A DNA stretch of 64,000 nt from Sphingomonas qomolangmaensis (GCF_024496245.1 NZ_CP101740.1:1549501-1613500), one strand, 5' to 3'; positions 49,418 through 58,848 are shown, numbered from the stretch's first letter. Notes: generated from the sequence alone by a model not told the origin. Program-made: numbers and translations.

Positions 49418-51117
49418 TCGTCGGTATTGATCTTGGAACTACCAACAGCGCTGCCGCGATCTGGAAGGATGGCGCCGCGGTCCTCGTTCCAAACAGCTTG
49501 GGAGACTTTCTCACGCCTTCCGCCGTCGCGTTGGCGGAGGACGGCAGCATTGTCACGGGTCTGGCGGCGCGTGAGCGCCAGGTGAACGAGCCGTCCACCG
49601 CGCGAACCCTGTTCAAGCGGGCGATAGGAACGGCGGCGCCACTCAGCCTTGGTTCGATAGAATTCAGAGCCGAAGAGCTATCCGCCATCATCTTGCGTAG
49701 CCTGAAGGCAGACGTGGAGAATTTCACGGGCGAGAAGGCCGACAAGGCAGTTATTACCGTTCCTGCATATTTCAACGACAAGCAGCGCAAGGCGACGCGG
49801 CGCGCGGGTGAGTTGGCCGGATTCTCGGTGGAACGCCTGATCAACGAGCCGACTGCTGCGGCGTTGGCCTATGGCATACATGAGCTTGGAGTCGAGGAAC
49901 CCTTCCTAGTCTTTGACCTTGGGGGCGGCACTTTCGACGTATCGCTGGTCGAAATATTCGAGGGGGTGATTGAGGTCCGATCATCGGCTGGAGACAACCG
50001 GCTAGGGGGTGAAGATTTCAACGCCGTACTGATGGTCATGGCGGCAGAACGGATTCGCGAGCTCGACTGGGAAGCAAGCGGGAACATGGTGCTTCAGGCT
50101 GTGTTGAGGGACGCTGCCGAGCGCGCACGCCGCAAGCTCAGCGAGAGTGACGTCGCGACCATTTCGTTGGTCTGGGAGGGCGCGAGCCACCATGTGAAGA
50201 TCACAGCTGCCGACTTCGAGCAACGCTGCGAGCCGTTGCTGGCTCGCCTGCGCGAACCGGTCATTCGGTCGCTGCGGGACGGCCGGACCAAGGTGGAGGA
50301 ACTCAGTGAAATCGTGATGGTGGGCGGTGCGACGCGCATGCCGGTCGTCAGAAAGGCGGCAACGCGCATGTTCGGGCGCTTCCCAGCGAGTCGCGTGCAC
50401 CCCGACCACGCCGTGGCACTCGGCGCTGCCATCCAAGGTGCCCTCAGGGGCAAGATGGCCGAACTCGAAGAGATCCGCCTCACCGATGTTTGCCCGTTCA
50501 CGCTCGGCGTAGCTACTTCGGAACGGCTTCCAAACGGGACCCTCAGGTCAGGTATCTTTGCACCCATTATCGAGCGAAACACCGTCGTTCCCGCGAGCCG
50601 CGTCGAAACTTTTTCGACCTTGCAGAACGGACAACGTCGTGTCGAACTCGAAATCTATCAGGGCGAGGCTCGCGCCGTGGAGGAGAACATCCTTCTCGGC
50701 AAACTGGATGTGCCAGTTCCGCAGCATCGCGCGGGGGAAGTCAGCGTGGAGTGCCGCTTCAGCTACGATGCGAGCGGTCTTTTGGAAGTCGACGTCACGG
50801 TTCCCAAGACCGGTGCTACCCGGCAGATCGTTATCCTGGGGGACGACCAGAATGAAGATGAAGAGGCCTTCGCCAAGCGCCGCCAGAGGCTTGCCGCGCT
50901 CAAGGTACATCCGCGCGAGAACGGCCAGAATGCGGTTTTGCTGGCGCGTGCGCGACGCTCCTACGAAAGCTTCCTGGGCGAGCAGCGGGCTTATGTAGGT
51001 TCATTGCTGCTCCGCTTCGAAGCCGCATTGCACGGCCAGGACGCGCATACCATCGCCACCGTGAGGGAAGACATCGGCCGTGCACTGGACGAGCTCGAGG
51101 GTGAGCAGTTCCTGTGA
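49408..51117 (+). CDS. hscC: HscC-like Hsp70 chaperone
   Basis: A 569-residue Hsp70 of the HscC type, which lacks the long lid of DnaK. Phosphate loops are GIDLGTTNSAAAIWK (about 6-20) and FDLGGGTFDVSLVEIFEG. Other marks are VPAYFNDKQRKATRRAGELAG, NEPTAAALAYG and VGGATRMPVVRKAA. The substrate domain is LTDVCPFTLGVATSERL with a beta-rich end. GTG 49408 is forced by a TGA 18 bases upstream. It overlaps the next start as GTGA, forming a chaperone/J-protein pair like HscC-DjlC in E. coli. Clients and stress are unknown. Confidence 0.92.
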   Translation: MPVIVGIDLGTTNSAAAIWKDGAAVLVPNSLGDFLTPSAVALAEDGSIVTGLAARERQVNEPSTARTLFKRAIGTAAPLSLGSIEFRAEELSAIILRSLKADVENFTGEKADKAVITVPAYFNDKQRKATRRAGELAGFSVERLINEPTAAALAYGIHELGVEEPFLVFDLGGGTFDVSLVEIFEGVIEVRSSAGDNRLGGEDFNAVLMVMAAERIRELDWEASGNMVLQAVLRDAAERARRKLSESDVATISLVWEGASHHVKITAADFEQRCEPLLARLREPVIRSLRDGRTKVEELSEIVMVGGATRMPVVRKAATRMFGRFPASRVHPDHAVALGAAIQGALRGKMAELEEIRLTDVCPFTLGVATSERLPNGTLRSGIFAPIIERNTVVPASRVETFSTLQNGQRRVELEIYQGEARAVEENILLGKLDVPVPQHRAGEVSVECRFSYDASGLLEVDVTVPKTGATRQIVILGDDQNEDEEAFAKRRQRLAALKVHPRENGQNAVLLARARRSYESFLGEQRAYVGSLLLRFEAALHGQDAHTIATVREDIGRALDELEGEQFL

Positions 51118-52847
51118 GTGTTGCCGACGATTGGCAATTGCTTGGCATTGCCGCGACCGACGACCGGCGCGAGATCAAGCGAGCCTATGGCCACGTCCTC
51201 AAGGGGATCGATGTAGATGCTGACCCTGCGGCATTCATCCGCCTTCGTGAGGCGCTCGACAATGCGCTCGAATGGGGCGTGGAGGTGCCCTGGTGGGAAG
51301 ATAACGATGATGATGCGACCACGCCGCTGACCGGCGATGGGCGCGAACAGGAGGATGCAGCGGAGCCTACGGATTGGGTTGTGCAGGAGCAGTGGGAAGA
51401 GCCATATGACTTTGGGCGCATGCCGCCACCGATCATCGAGGGCTCGCTAGGAACCGCAATGCTGCAGCTTGACCTGCTGCTGTTCGAGGAAGGCGCGGAT
51501 CCCGCTAAGGTCGCACGGCTGGGATGTGAAATTCTGGGTGCCCGCGAGCTGGAGCACATCGATACGGCGTCGGCGACCGAGCAATGGTTGGCCGACACGA
51601 TCATTGCTTCGATCCCTGCTTCGGACCCGTTGCTCGCGCCCGCCATCAAGCACTTCGGCTGGGACTGCAAACAAAGCGCAACGCAAAGCTATGCCGTGCA
51701 GTCGGTGTTCGATCGGGCCGCGGACCGAGAAAAGTTGGCTGCCATGGGCGACCCATCGCATGCACATCATCGGGCGTTGCGCGAGCTTCGCGGCCCAGCC
51801 CGCACGCGCGTTGGTCCGTTTCAACAACAGCTCGTGAAGGACGTCTCCGACCTGCTATCCTTTATCGAGACTTGGCATCCTACCATCGAGAAGGATCTGG
51901 AGGGGCCTCATCTGGACTGGTGGCAGAATTACATCTCGTCCCGACTGCTACCCCCGCACTTTTGGAAATTGCTGCTGGTAGGATCCTTGCTGTTCACGAC
52001 AATTGCCGTCGCCCTGCTGCCCCCTGGCACAAGCGACGCGTTGGGTATCGTGGCCCTGCTCGGCTCGATAGCGCTTAGTTACACTCTCCTCCGGGCCGCT
52101 GTGGTGCTTCAGCGGACCGCGCATCGCTTGCACGAACAGGACGCGCCCCTGGGCGTCTATGTGCACCTGCCGCTGCTCAGCGCTGCCATATTCGGTTCTC
52201 CGCTGCTATTCGCTGCTGTCGGTCCGGGCAGGGTTCACGCGGTCGCTTCCGTGCTACTCTCGGCCACGCTGGCAATCACAGCCTATCTGCGTTGCGCACC
52301 GCCGCAATGGGAGGACGAAGTAAGCCGATGGGACCGAAGGTCTTTTCCAATCGGCGCGGCAATCGTTTCTGCCTGCATCCTCGTCGAGGTGCCCTGGGCC
52401 ATTGCGCTCCAGCTGACTGCTCCGCTGGTACTATGCTGCTGGTTCGGTAGCCGCGGTTGGCACTCATGGGCGCTCTACCTGGGAGACACCCCCGAGCGGC
52501 AGCGCCTGACGCTATACGGGGTGTCTATCGGGTTGATGATCGGCGGCACCACCGCCGCTATCCTGGGCCTATTCGCCGATCCACGACCTGTGCTGCTCGT
52601 CAGCGTACCACTCGCGGTTCTTTCCCAACATCTTGTCCTCGCTTCCACCCCAATCTACCTCGCTTGGCTCGAGTGGCCATTGCGTTCGGCAGCAACATTC
52701 TTCTTCATCTGCTTGCCGGCGTTTCGCGCTCACGCCGGCGAAGGGCTCGGCAGGCTTACATTGTCGGCGATGTTGTATCTCCTGGCTTTCAGCTTTGTGA
52801 AGATCGGCGCGATCTTACTGCGCAGAATACGGCTGACGGGGGTTTGA
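51114..52847 (+). CDS. DjlC/DjlB-like membrane J-protein partner of HscC
   Basis: A 577-residue protein beginning with a J-like helix pair (DDWQLLGIAATDDRREIKRAYGHVLK, then ADPAAFIRLREALDNALEW). The HPD tripeptide that activates Hsp70 is replaced by GIDVDADP. An acidic linker follows (about 60-100), then helices, then about eight hydrophobic segments in residues 280-577, starting with FWKLLLVGSLLFTTIAVALL. This resembles DjlB/DjlC, the dedicated HscC partners, which also diverge at HPD. GTG 51114 overlaps the HscC stop by 4 bases. The protein is integral to the inner membrane with the J domain in the cytoplasm. Confidence 0.8.
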   Translation: MSVADDWQLLGIAATDDRREIKRAYGHVLKGIDVDADPAAFIRLREALDNALEWGVEVPWWEDNDDDATTPLTGDGREQEDAAEPTDWVVQEQWEEPYDFGRMPPPIIEGSLGTAMLQLDLLLFEEGADPAKVARLGCEILGARELEHIDTASATEQWLADTIIASIPASDPLLAPAIKHFGWDCKQSATQSYAVQSVFDRAADREKLAAMGDPSHAHHRALRELRGPARTRVGPFQQQLVKDVSDLLSFIETWHPTIEKDLEGPHLDWWQNYISSRLLPPHFWKLLLVGSLLFTTIAVALLPPGTSDALGIVALLGSIALSYTLLRAAVVLQRTAHRLHEQDAPLGVYVHLPLLSAAIFGSPLLFAAVGPGRVHAVASVLLSATLAITAYLRCAPPQWEDEVSRWDRRSFPIGAAIVSACILVEVPWAIALQLTAPLVLCCWFGSRGWHSWALYLGDTPERQRLTLYGVSIGLMIGGTTAAILGLFADPRPVLLVSVPLAVLSQHLVLASTPIYLAWLEWPLRSAATFFFICLPAFRAHAGEGLGRLTLSAMLYLLAFSFVKIGAILLRRIRLTGV

Positions 52848-53294
52848 AAGTCACCGCTGTCCTCAAGCTCGGCCTTCAGTCCGTTGGAAGGCGAGTGGAA
52901 AGTTTGGCTATGGGCGTTCCCTACCTTTCCATGTTCCGGTAGAATCGCCGGTGCGACAGCGTTTTCACCATCCTAAATATTGCCACCCGTTCCATCCCGG
53001 CGGCCAATTCTCGCGTTCAATTCGAGCGGTTGAACGAGACGAGTCGGATTGAACGACAAGCGCGTTTTTAGTTGAGGAGGGTCGGCTGTCGGCGTGGTAA
53101 TTTGGGGTGGCACTGATTGGCCCGATTGTCGCGCACATCGGCAGCCTTGTTCCCCATGTGCCCGTCTGACGGGGAATCCTAAGCCCCCTGCCCGCCCCTT
53201 ATTGCCAGCCGGCGTGTTTGCTCGGGCAGAACCGTCACACGCTGTGTCCATGGCTGCCCAACGCCGCAACCGAACGACTCCAAATCCGCCGAAG
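52848..53294. other. 447-bp intergenic region between convergent units
   Basis: I see no credible gene. Open frames here lack ribosome sites and family likeness. At 53012-53057 there are three related heptamers: GTTCAAT, then TTGAACG twice as GGTTGAACGAG and GATTGAACGAC. A short T-run lies nearby (CGCGTTTTTAG). It lies between the J-protein stop and the DUF4139 stop, so terminators are expected, but no strong hairpin was found. Confidence 0.4.
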
Positions 53295-54812
53295 CTAGTA
53301 GCGGATGCGCAATTCAGCGCGAGAATTTGGCTCGATCAGGATCGACCAGGTCGCGATGCCGTCGATGATTTCGAGCGTCGGATCGTCGCTTTCGATCTTC
53401 TGTCCCGCCTGACCAATCGGCACCTCCAGCCTGGCAGGTAGCCTCGACGCATTGCTGGCAGTGATCAGCGTCTCGTGCTGGCTGATCTGGGTCTGGCCAA
53501 CCAGTATCTGCGTGCTGGTGCCCGCCGAAAGGCGGAAGGTCTCGCCCTCGGCGCGGTCATCGAGCGCGCCAAGGCCCAGCAGCAGGCGCTCGTCGCCGCG
53601 GCGGGCATAGGTGGCGGTGCTGCCCGAGGGCAGTGCGAGCCCGAGCCCGGCCTCGGCACGGTTGCGCAGCACTAGCACCGCGACGGTCGGCGACGGCGGC
53701 ATCGTCTGGCCCGGATAGAGCTGGCGGCGATAGCGGCGCTCGAACGGCACCGCGCTGCGCGCCAGCAGCGCGACCTGCTTCTGGCCGCGCGCGGCGACGG
53801 TCACGCGTTCGGGGACGCGATAGAGCTTCAGGTCGCCGAGATCCTCGGGCGGCGGCGGAGGCGGCGGCGCCGGGGGTGGCGGCGGTGGCGGGCCGAAGGC
53901 GGGTGCCGCCATCACACGGCCCCCGGTGACGATGATTTCCTCGGCAGGCTCGAACTCGCGCTTGCGCAGATTTGAGGTCGTCGTGCCGAGTGGGTAGCAG
54001 GTCAGCGACAGCGCCCCCACCGCGGCGCGCAGCGACGGGGTGTAGATCCGGTTGAGCCGGCCCGCGACCGCGGCGACCTCGGCATTCGGGAATATCCCGG
54101 CGTTGCCGTTCGCCAGCGTCAGCCAGGCGAACAGGTCGAGCGAGCGCTGGTCGGCGGCGAGCGTGGCGACATAGCTTGCGCGCCAGTCGAAGCCCGAGGC
54201 GAGATAGCTCAGGCGCACGGTGACCGTGCGCGCGACCGGGCTGACCGTGGCGATGCTCAGCACCGGCTTGCTCGACAGCCCGGCGGGCACGCCGCCGTAC
54301 GACAGCCCCTCGGGCAGTCCCGAGCAGCGCAACGTCTCGATACCCGTCGCGGTGCGCAGCACCACGCCGGGGGTAGGCCCGGCAACGATCGTCGCTTCCT
54401 CGCTGGTCTTGCGTCCGGTGGCGCGGTTGGTGCGCGTGAGCGTCACCTGCCGGCCGAGGCTGCCGTCGACGAGCGACGCCGGCGAGAGCAAGCGCGCGTC
54501 GCGGTTCTTTTCGACCACCCCGCCGGGCAGACCGTCGACCACCGCGCTGACGGGGACGATCCCTTCGGCGACACCTTCGAAGCGCAGCACCGCCGCCCCG
54601 CGCGGCAGCGCGACGCGGCGGGTCTCGGTAACCAACGCGAAGCCGCCGAGGAAGCGCAGGTCGATCGCGCCGTTGCCGCCGGGCGCGCGGTACACCGTCA
54701 GCGCGATGCGTTGCGGCGCCGCCGAGGTGACCACCGGCTGCGCGGCGGCTGGGCTGGCAGCAGTCGCCGCCAGCACGAGCGACGCCGCGCGGAACAGGGC
54801 GGCAGCGCGCAT
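53295..54812 (-). CDS. DUF4139 protein with polyproline segment and an IVTG motif
   Basis: A 505-residue exported protein; ATG 54812 overlaps the upstream stop as TGATG and gives the signal peptide MRAAALFRAASLVLAATAASPAAAQ. DUF4139 features are LRFEGVAEGIVPVSAVVDGLPG, the paired strands VTVRLSYLASGFDWRASYVATL, and the C-terminal TWSILIEPNSRAELRIRY. Near residues 310-350 an insert reads EPAEEIIVTGGRV followed by FGPPPPPPPAPPPPPPPEDL. EEIIVTG is otherwise typical of TonB-receptor plugs, which is odd here. The function is unknown; DUF4139 proteins are thought to be periplasmic or surface. It forms an operon with the paralogue upstream. Confidence 0.82.
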   Translation of the reverse strand: MRAAALFRAASLVLAATAASPAAAQPVVTSAAPQRIALTVYRAPGGNGAIDLRFLGGFALVTETRRVALPRGAAVLRFEGVAEGIVPVSAVVDGLPGGVVEKNRDARLLSPASLVDGSLGRQVTLTRTNRATGRKTSEEATIVAGPTPGVVLRTATGIETLRCSGLPEGLSYGGVPAGLSSKPVLSIATVSPVARTVTVRLSYLASGFDWRASYVATLAADQRSLDLFAWLTLANGNAGIFPNAEVAAVAGRLNRIYTPSLRAAVGALSLTCYPLGTTTSNLRKREFEPAEEIIVTGGRVMAAPAFGPPPPPPPAPPPPPPPEDLGDLKLYRVPERVTVAARGQKQVALLARSAVPFERRYRRQLYPGQTMPPSPTVAVLVLRNRAEAGLGLALPSGSTATYARRGDERLLLGLGALDDRAEGETFRLSAGTSTQILVGQTQISQHETLITASNASRLPARLEVPIGQAGQKIESDDPTLEIIDGIATWSILIEPNSRAELRIRY

Positions 54813-56236
54813 CAGTAGCGGGTGTCGAAAGTGGCGGTGACCACGCTCTCCCCATTGGCGGGCACCGGCACCTGCCATACCGCGCTGGCGACGTTGCGGC
54901 GTTCGCTCTCGCGGCTCTGCGCGATGATCCGCGTGTCGCCCGAGCCGAGCCCCGATTGCACCAGTTCCACCGTCACGGCGCGCGCACGCGCGTTGGTGAG
55001 GCGGTAGCGCACTTCGGTGCGCCAGCGGTCGCCGCCCAGCCGCGTCCGCGACAGGGTGGTCGGCTGGACCTTCACGTCGAAGGCGTCGCCGGTGGGCAGC
55101 GCGATCGTCGATCCCTGCGGGGTGTGGCCGATCTGGTTTTCGCCGGTGAATTGCGGCTGGCCGCGCGCATCGCGGATATAGACGCGCACCACCCCCGCGG
55201 GCAGCGCATCGCCCAGCCCCGCATCGCCCGCATTGGCGAAGCGCAGGATGGTCTGCGCGCTTCGCGGTTCGTCGGCGGTGCCGAGCCAGCCATTCTCGAA
55301 GCGATAGCCCGAGCTCGCGGTGACGCCCTTGGCGTCGAGGAAGCTGACCTGCTTGGTCTGCTTGTCGGCGATCGTCGTGCGTTCGGCGAGCGGATAAAGG
55401 TAGAAATCGCCGAGCTGTTCGCGGTCGGCGCTTTCGGTGCCGGGTTGCATCTGCACCTGGTACGAGCCGCGCGAGCTCGGGGAATAGTTCTGCCCGCCAT
55501 CGCTGCCGCCGACATCGCCCGCGACCAGGAGCGTGCGCGCGTTGTTGAAGGTCGTGCCGCTGGTGTTGCGCAGCGTCACCCAGCCCTGGACGTCGACGGT
55601 GCCGCTCTTCTCGTCGAACAGCGCGACATAATCGGCGCTCCAGCCGAGCCCGCGGCTGAGATAGGAAAGCCGCGCCGGCCGGGTGCCGCTGCGCGTGCTG
55701 GCGAGCGTCACCGACAGCGTCGGGCGCGCGCGCAGCGAATCGGGAACGCGATCGAACACGGCGCGCACCGGCAGCCCGTCGTCGCGCAGCACCTCGATCC
55801 GCCCGCCGATATCGAGCACCACCCCGCCATTGACCGCGAGCACCTTGGCGCGCTCGCGCGTCTCGGTGCCGGTCGCGGGATTGGTGCGCACCAAAGTGAT
55901 CGTCTCGCCCACCGCCTTTTCCATCAGGCTCGACGGGCTGAGCAGGTCATAGTCGAAATTCTGTTCGACAATCGCGGCATCGGGCACCGCGAGCGACACC
56001 GTTTCGGGGCGGATCTGCGCGCTGACATCGGGGAAGCTCTGCCGCACCCGCCCGCTCGCCAGCTCGAGCGATCGTACGTCCTGCACCAGCGCGACGTCGT
56101 TGTTGTAGATCGTCACCGATACGTCGCCCTGCGTGCTGCCCGCGCCGGGCGAAGCCGCAGAGGGCGGCGGCGCCTGCTGCGCTGTTGCCGCGACCGGCAC
56201 GGTCAACGCCGCCGCCAAAGCCCAAGTTGCTTGCAT
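54812..56236 (-). CDS. DUF4139 domain protein (first of tandem pair)
   Basis: A 474-residue exported protein with the signal peptide MQATWALAAALTVPVAATAQQ. The opening VSVTIYNNDVALVQDVRSLEL and the paired-strand block PARLSYLSRGLGWSADYVALFDE are the DUF4139 core, followed by TLRNTSGTTFNNARTLLVAGD and the closing WQVPVPANGESVVTATFDTRY. It lacks the polyproline/IVTG insert of the second copy. Stop and start overlap by one base (TGATG), so translation is coupled. Tandem DUF4139 genes suggest two subunits of one complex or two specificities; the role is unknown. Confidence 0.86.
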   Translation of the reverse strand: MQATWALAAALTVPVAATAQQAPPPSAASPGAGSTQGDVSVTIYNNDVALVQDVRSLELASGRVRQSFPDVSAQIRPETVSLAVPDAAIVEQNFDYDLLSPSSLMEKAVGETITLVRTNPATGTETRERAKVLAVNGGVVLDIGGRIEVLRDDGLPVRAVFDRVPDSLRARPTLSVTLASTRSGTRPARLSYLSRGLGWSADYVALFDEKSGTVDVQGWVTLRNTSGTTFNNARTLLVAGDVGGSDGGQNYSPSSRGSYQVQMQPGTESADREQLGDFYLYPLAERTTIADKQTKQVSFLDAKGVTASSGYRFENGWLGTADEPRSAQTILRFANAGDAGLGDALPAGVVRVYIRDARGQPQFTGENQIGHTPQGSTIALPTGDAFDVKVQPTTLSRTRLGGDRWRTEVRYRLTNARARAVTVELVQSGLGSGDTRIIAQSRESERRNVASAVWQVPVPANGESVVTATFDTRY

Positions 56237-56435
56237 GCTGCATCCCCTGTCGTTCTGCTGGCACCATGCGCAGCAACACGGTGCCGCGCAATCGGCGTCG
56301 CTTGCGTACGGGGTGGAAAGTATTGAGATTGGCGAAATTAGGCCGACGGTTGCTTACCCCACGTGCCAATCGCGGCGCTGGCGATCGGCTGCCAATTGGC
56401 TAGGCTTCGCAGCGCTAGTTTCAGGAGAGTCGCGC

Positions 56436-56882
56436 ATGATCGCATATCCGGTTCTGCTGTTCCTTGTCGCGGCGCAGCAGGCGGCGACCGCTCCCGCCGC
56501 GCAGGCCGAGCATGTCGCGATCCAAGCGGCGGACATCGATCGTAGCGCCACCTTTTACCATGAGGCGTTCGGGTTGCGGATGATCCCGACGCCGCTCAAG
56601 AACCGCCGCTGGCTCGACCTCGGCAATGGGCTGGCGCTGCACATCCTCGACGGACGCACCGCGCCGAAGCCGTCGAACCGGAACGAGCACCTGGCGCTTC
56701 ACGTCGCTGATCTCGCCACGGTCACAGCTTGGCTGGACCGGCACCGTCTTGTCTGGACCGACCTCGCCGGCAAACCGCGCACGATGCAAACGCGGTTCGA
56801 CGGCGTCCGCCAAATCTACGTCCAGGATCCCGACGGTTATTGGCTGGAGATCAGCGATTCACTCGGCACTCCCGCGGGGTGA
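56436..56882 (+). CDS. Exported VOC family protein
   Basis: A 148-residue vicinal oxygen chelate protein. ATG 56436 follows AGGAGAGTCGCGC and gives a short N-terminal leader (MIAYPVLLFLVAAQQAATAP), so it appears exported, unusual for VOC proteins. The fold is HVAIQAADIDRSATFYHEAFGLRM, then WLDLGNGLALHILDG, HLALHVADLATVTAWLDR and YVQDPDGYWLEISD. Candidate metal ligands are His in AEHVA, His in EHLALH and Glu in YWLEIS. The substrate is unknown. It is transcribed away from the DUF4139 pair across about 200 bases. Confidence 0.82.
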   Translation: MIAYPVLLFLVAAQQAATAPAAQAEHVAIQAADIDRSATFYHEAFGLRMIPTPLKNRRWLDLGNGLALHILDGRTAPKPSNRNEHLALHVADLATVTAWLDRHRLVWTDLAGKPRTMQTRFDGVRQIYVQDPDGYWLEISDSLGTPAG

Positions 56883-57237
56883 GGCAAGCCGCCACATCGC
56901 CCTGGATGCCAGATCGCCCTGACCGACTCGGGTATCTTCACCGAATTCGGCTTTTACACCGTCCGCAGCGCGCACGATTGCGATGGAATGGTCGATCGAA
57001 CAGCCAGGTCTCGAGCACGCCGGACGCTGTCGTGCTGGCGCAGAAGCTGCCGGACGCAGCTATCGCAGGTCAGGTCGAGGTGCTCGAATAGAGAGACGCT
57101 CGCAACTCCCGCTCCGACGAAGCGGATCCTGCGTTCGCTTCACTGTCGGAGCTTCCGGAAACACGACGTTCGGTCAGTGCTTCGCTTCGGTGGTCAGGAG
57201 CAATCCCGCGGTACGCTCGCTACGATCACCTTTCGGA
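56883..57237. other. 355-bp gap between convergent VOC and GH16 genes
   Basis: No gene is supported. A frame ending at 57091 (SSTPDAVVLAQKLPDAAIAGQ) looks protein-like at its end but lacks a start and any partner sequence upstream; it could be a remnant. No hairpin terminator was recognised. Confidence 0.35.
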
Positions 57238-58056
57238 TCAGCCGGTCTTCCAATAGCGCACGTGATCGATCGCCAGTTGCATCGGCAACGCCGAGTCGTC
57301 GACCCCGTGCTTGCCGCCCCAATCCCCCCCGACCGCCAGGTTGAGAATTAGGTGGTAGGGCCGATCGAAGGGCCACGCGCCGGGGTCACCCGGCGTGTCG
57401 TTGGTCACGCGCATATAGGATCGCCCATCGACACCGATGGTGATCGAATCGGGCTTCCAGTCGAGTTGATAGTCGTGAAACGTAGTGCAGGCATTCTCGA
57501 TGCGCTTCTGTGCGCCGCGTTGCGTGCCTTTCGCGTGATTGAAGCTGCCCGAATGCAGCGTGGCATGAACGACCTTTGCGTCCCAGCCCACCATTTCCAT
57601 GATGTCGATCTCGCCCATGTCGGGCCAGGTCCCGCCTTCGGGCAGCATCCAGATGGCTGGCCATCCGCCGCGTTCGCAAGGCAGCTTTGCGCGGATCTGA
57701 TAGAAGCCGTATCCCAGTGGCGCGTTTGTCACCAGCTTGGCCGAACTATAGTGCTGTCCTCCCCAATCCGCGAACATCGCCTTGGACATTGGTTCGCGCC
57801 GCGCCTCGATAATCAGCACGCCATTTTCGACGCGCGCATTTTCGCGACGACCCGCGGAATAATATTGCAGCTCGTTATTATGCCACCCCTCGGCGTTGCG
57901 ATGGGTGTCGTAGCGCCAGACACTCGGGTCGATTGTCGTCACCGCGAACTCATCGGCCAGGGTCGGCGGGGTCTTCGGCGCCGCCATCGGCGCGTCTGCG
58001 GCGTAATTGGTAGCGCCGAGCGTTGCCGCCTGCAGCGCAATCGCGAACCAGAACAT
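57238..58056 (-). CDS. Secreted GH16 endo-beta-glucanase (laminarinase-type)
   Basis: A 272-residue single-domain GH16 protein with the short leader MFWFAIALQAATLGA. The active site is EIDIMEMVG at residues 149-157: Glu149 nucleophile, Asp151, Glu154 acid/base. Sandwich strands include HRNAEGWHNNELQYYS, GYGFYQIRAKLPCERGGWPAIWMLP and FDRPYHLILNLAVGGDWGG. The EIDIMExxG form is typical of beta-1,3- and 1,3-1,4-glucanases. It is monocistronic and not next to a receptor. Laminarin or mixed-linkage glucan is the probable substrate, inferred from the motif. Confidence 0.9.
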   Translation of the reverse strand: MFWFAIALQAATLGATNYAADAPMAAPKTPPTLADEFAVTTIDPSVWRYDTHRNAEGWHNNELQYYSAGRRENARVENGVLIIEARREPMSKAMFADWGGQHYSSAKLVTNAPLGYGFYQIRAKLPCERGGWPAIWMLPEGGTWPDMGEIDIMEMVGWDAKVVHATLHSGSFNHAKGTQRGAQKRIENACTTFHDYQLDWKPDSITIGVDGRSYMRVTNDTPGDPGAWPFDRPYHLILNLAVGGDWGGKHGVDDSALPMQLAIDHVRYWKTG

Positions 58057-58266
58057 GATGCTTCTCGCAATGCGGTTACCGTGGTGTGATCATAGTTATA
58101 GCAACGCAGATTGCCACCGCCTTGCGAGCCGCGACGTGGTCCAAGCCACACCCTGGCTGTGCGGCGCACTACGCTGATCGGGTTGGCTCCAAGCTCGCTC
58201 CCATGAACCGAGGTCCACACCGTCGCGTTCATTGCGTCGACAGGTTGAGCCAGCTACCGGTTCATC

Positions 58267-58848
58267 ATGCTGCACCGACGGACAAGACCCGCATTCTTGG
58301 CTTTTCTTCTGCTGCAATCTGGAGCGCTTGCCGCCGCCGGTGTCGATCCCGCACAGATACGAACGGTCGAAATCCCCCCATCACAGCCAGAACCAATTAC
58401 TCCGGGGCCCGAACCGGCCGCTGCTGTGATCCCCGAGATCGAGCCATCCGATAGGCTGCAGCTGGAGCTGCCAACGATCGAAGAAGCACGCGCGCGCGAC
58501 GCCGCCCAAGCGCGTCGGCCCGAACCGATCGAGAGCGCTGCCAAAGTGGATGCCGAAGCGGTGGCGGGTGCGATAGCCGCAGCCGAGTCTGCCCGGCTGC
58601 GTACCGCCAATGCCGAACAACTTGCCGCCGCTCGGCGCCAGCTCGACCGGATCGCCACCGACAAGCGAGCCGAGCGCGACCGACTAGCTAGATATCGTGA
58701 AGCGGAGGCTGCTCATGCAGCCACGATGGCTGACTACAACGCTCAGGTCGAAGCGGCGCGCGTGGCGCGCCAGCGTTGGGAACGCGACGTTGCCGCTTGC
58801 GCGGCGGGTAACCGGAACCGTTGCGGGCCGGCTTTCACGCCCGACTGA
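58267..58848 (+). CDS. Exported coiled-coil protein of unknown function
   Basis: A 193-residue protein with the signal peptide MLHRRTRPAFLAFLLLQSGALAAA. A Pro/Glu-rich linker follows (EIPPSQPEPITPGPEPAAAV), then a long Ala/Arg/Glu-rich helix (about 75-175) with heptad-like spacing (AAARRQLDRIATDKRAERDR). The C-terminus has two Cys in VAACAAGNRNRC. There are no known domains. It resembles small periplasmic envelope-stabilising proteins only in general shape. It is separated from the YfiR operon by about 300 bases with no evident gene. Confidence 0.68.
   Translation: MLHRRTRPAFLAFLLLQSGALAAAGVDPAQIRTVEIPPSQPEPITPGPEPAAAVIPEIEPSDRLQLELPTIEEARARDAAQARRPEPIESAAKVDAEAVAGAIAAAESARLRTANAEQLAAARRQLDRIATDKRAERDRLARYREAEAAHAATMADYNAQVEAARVARQRWERDVAACAAGNRNRCGPAFTPD

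Noticed and set aside
49206..49430. 74-codon frame spanning the SRPBCC-HscC gap
   Set aside because: No start signal of its own and stops inside the chaperone gene; the short leader frame at 49376 has the better ribosome site.
52973..53269. 98-codon minus-strand frame in the gap after the J-protein gene
   Set aside because: Low-complexity Arg/Gly/Pro sequence, no ribosome site, no family.
56729..57091. Frame ending in a protein-like tail after the secreted VOC gene
   Set aside because: Begins inside the VOC gene in another frame; only the last 20 residues look natural, so at most a remnant.
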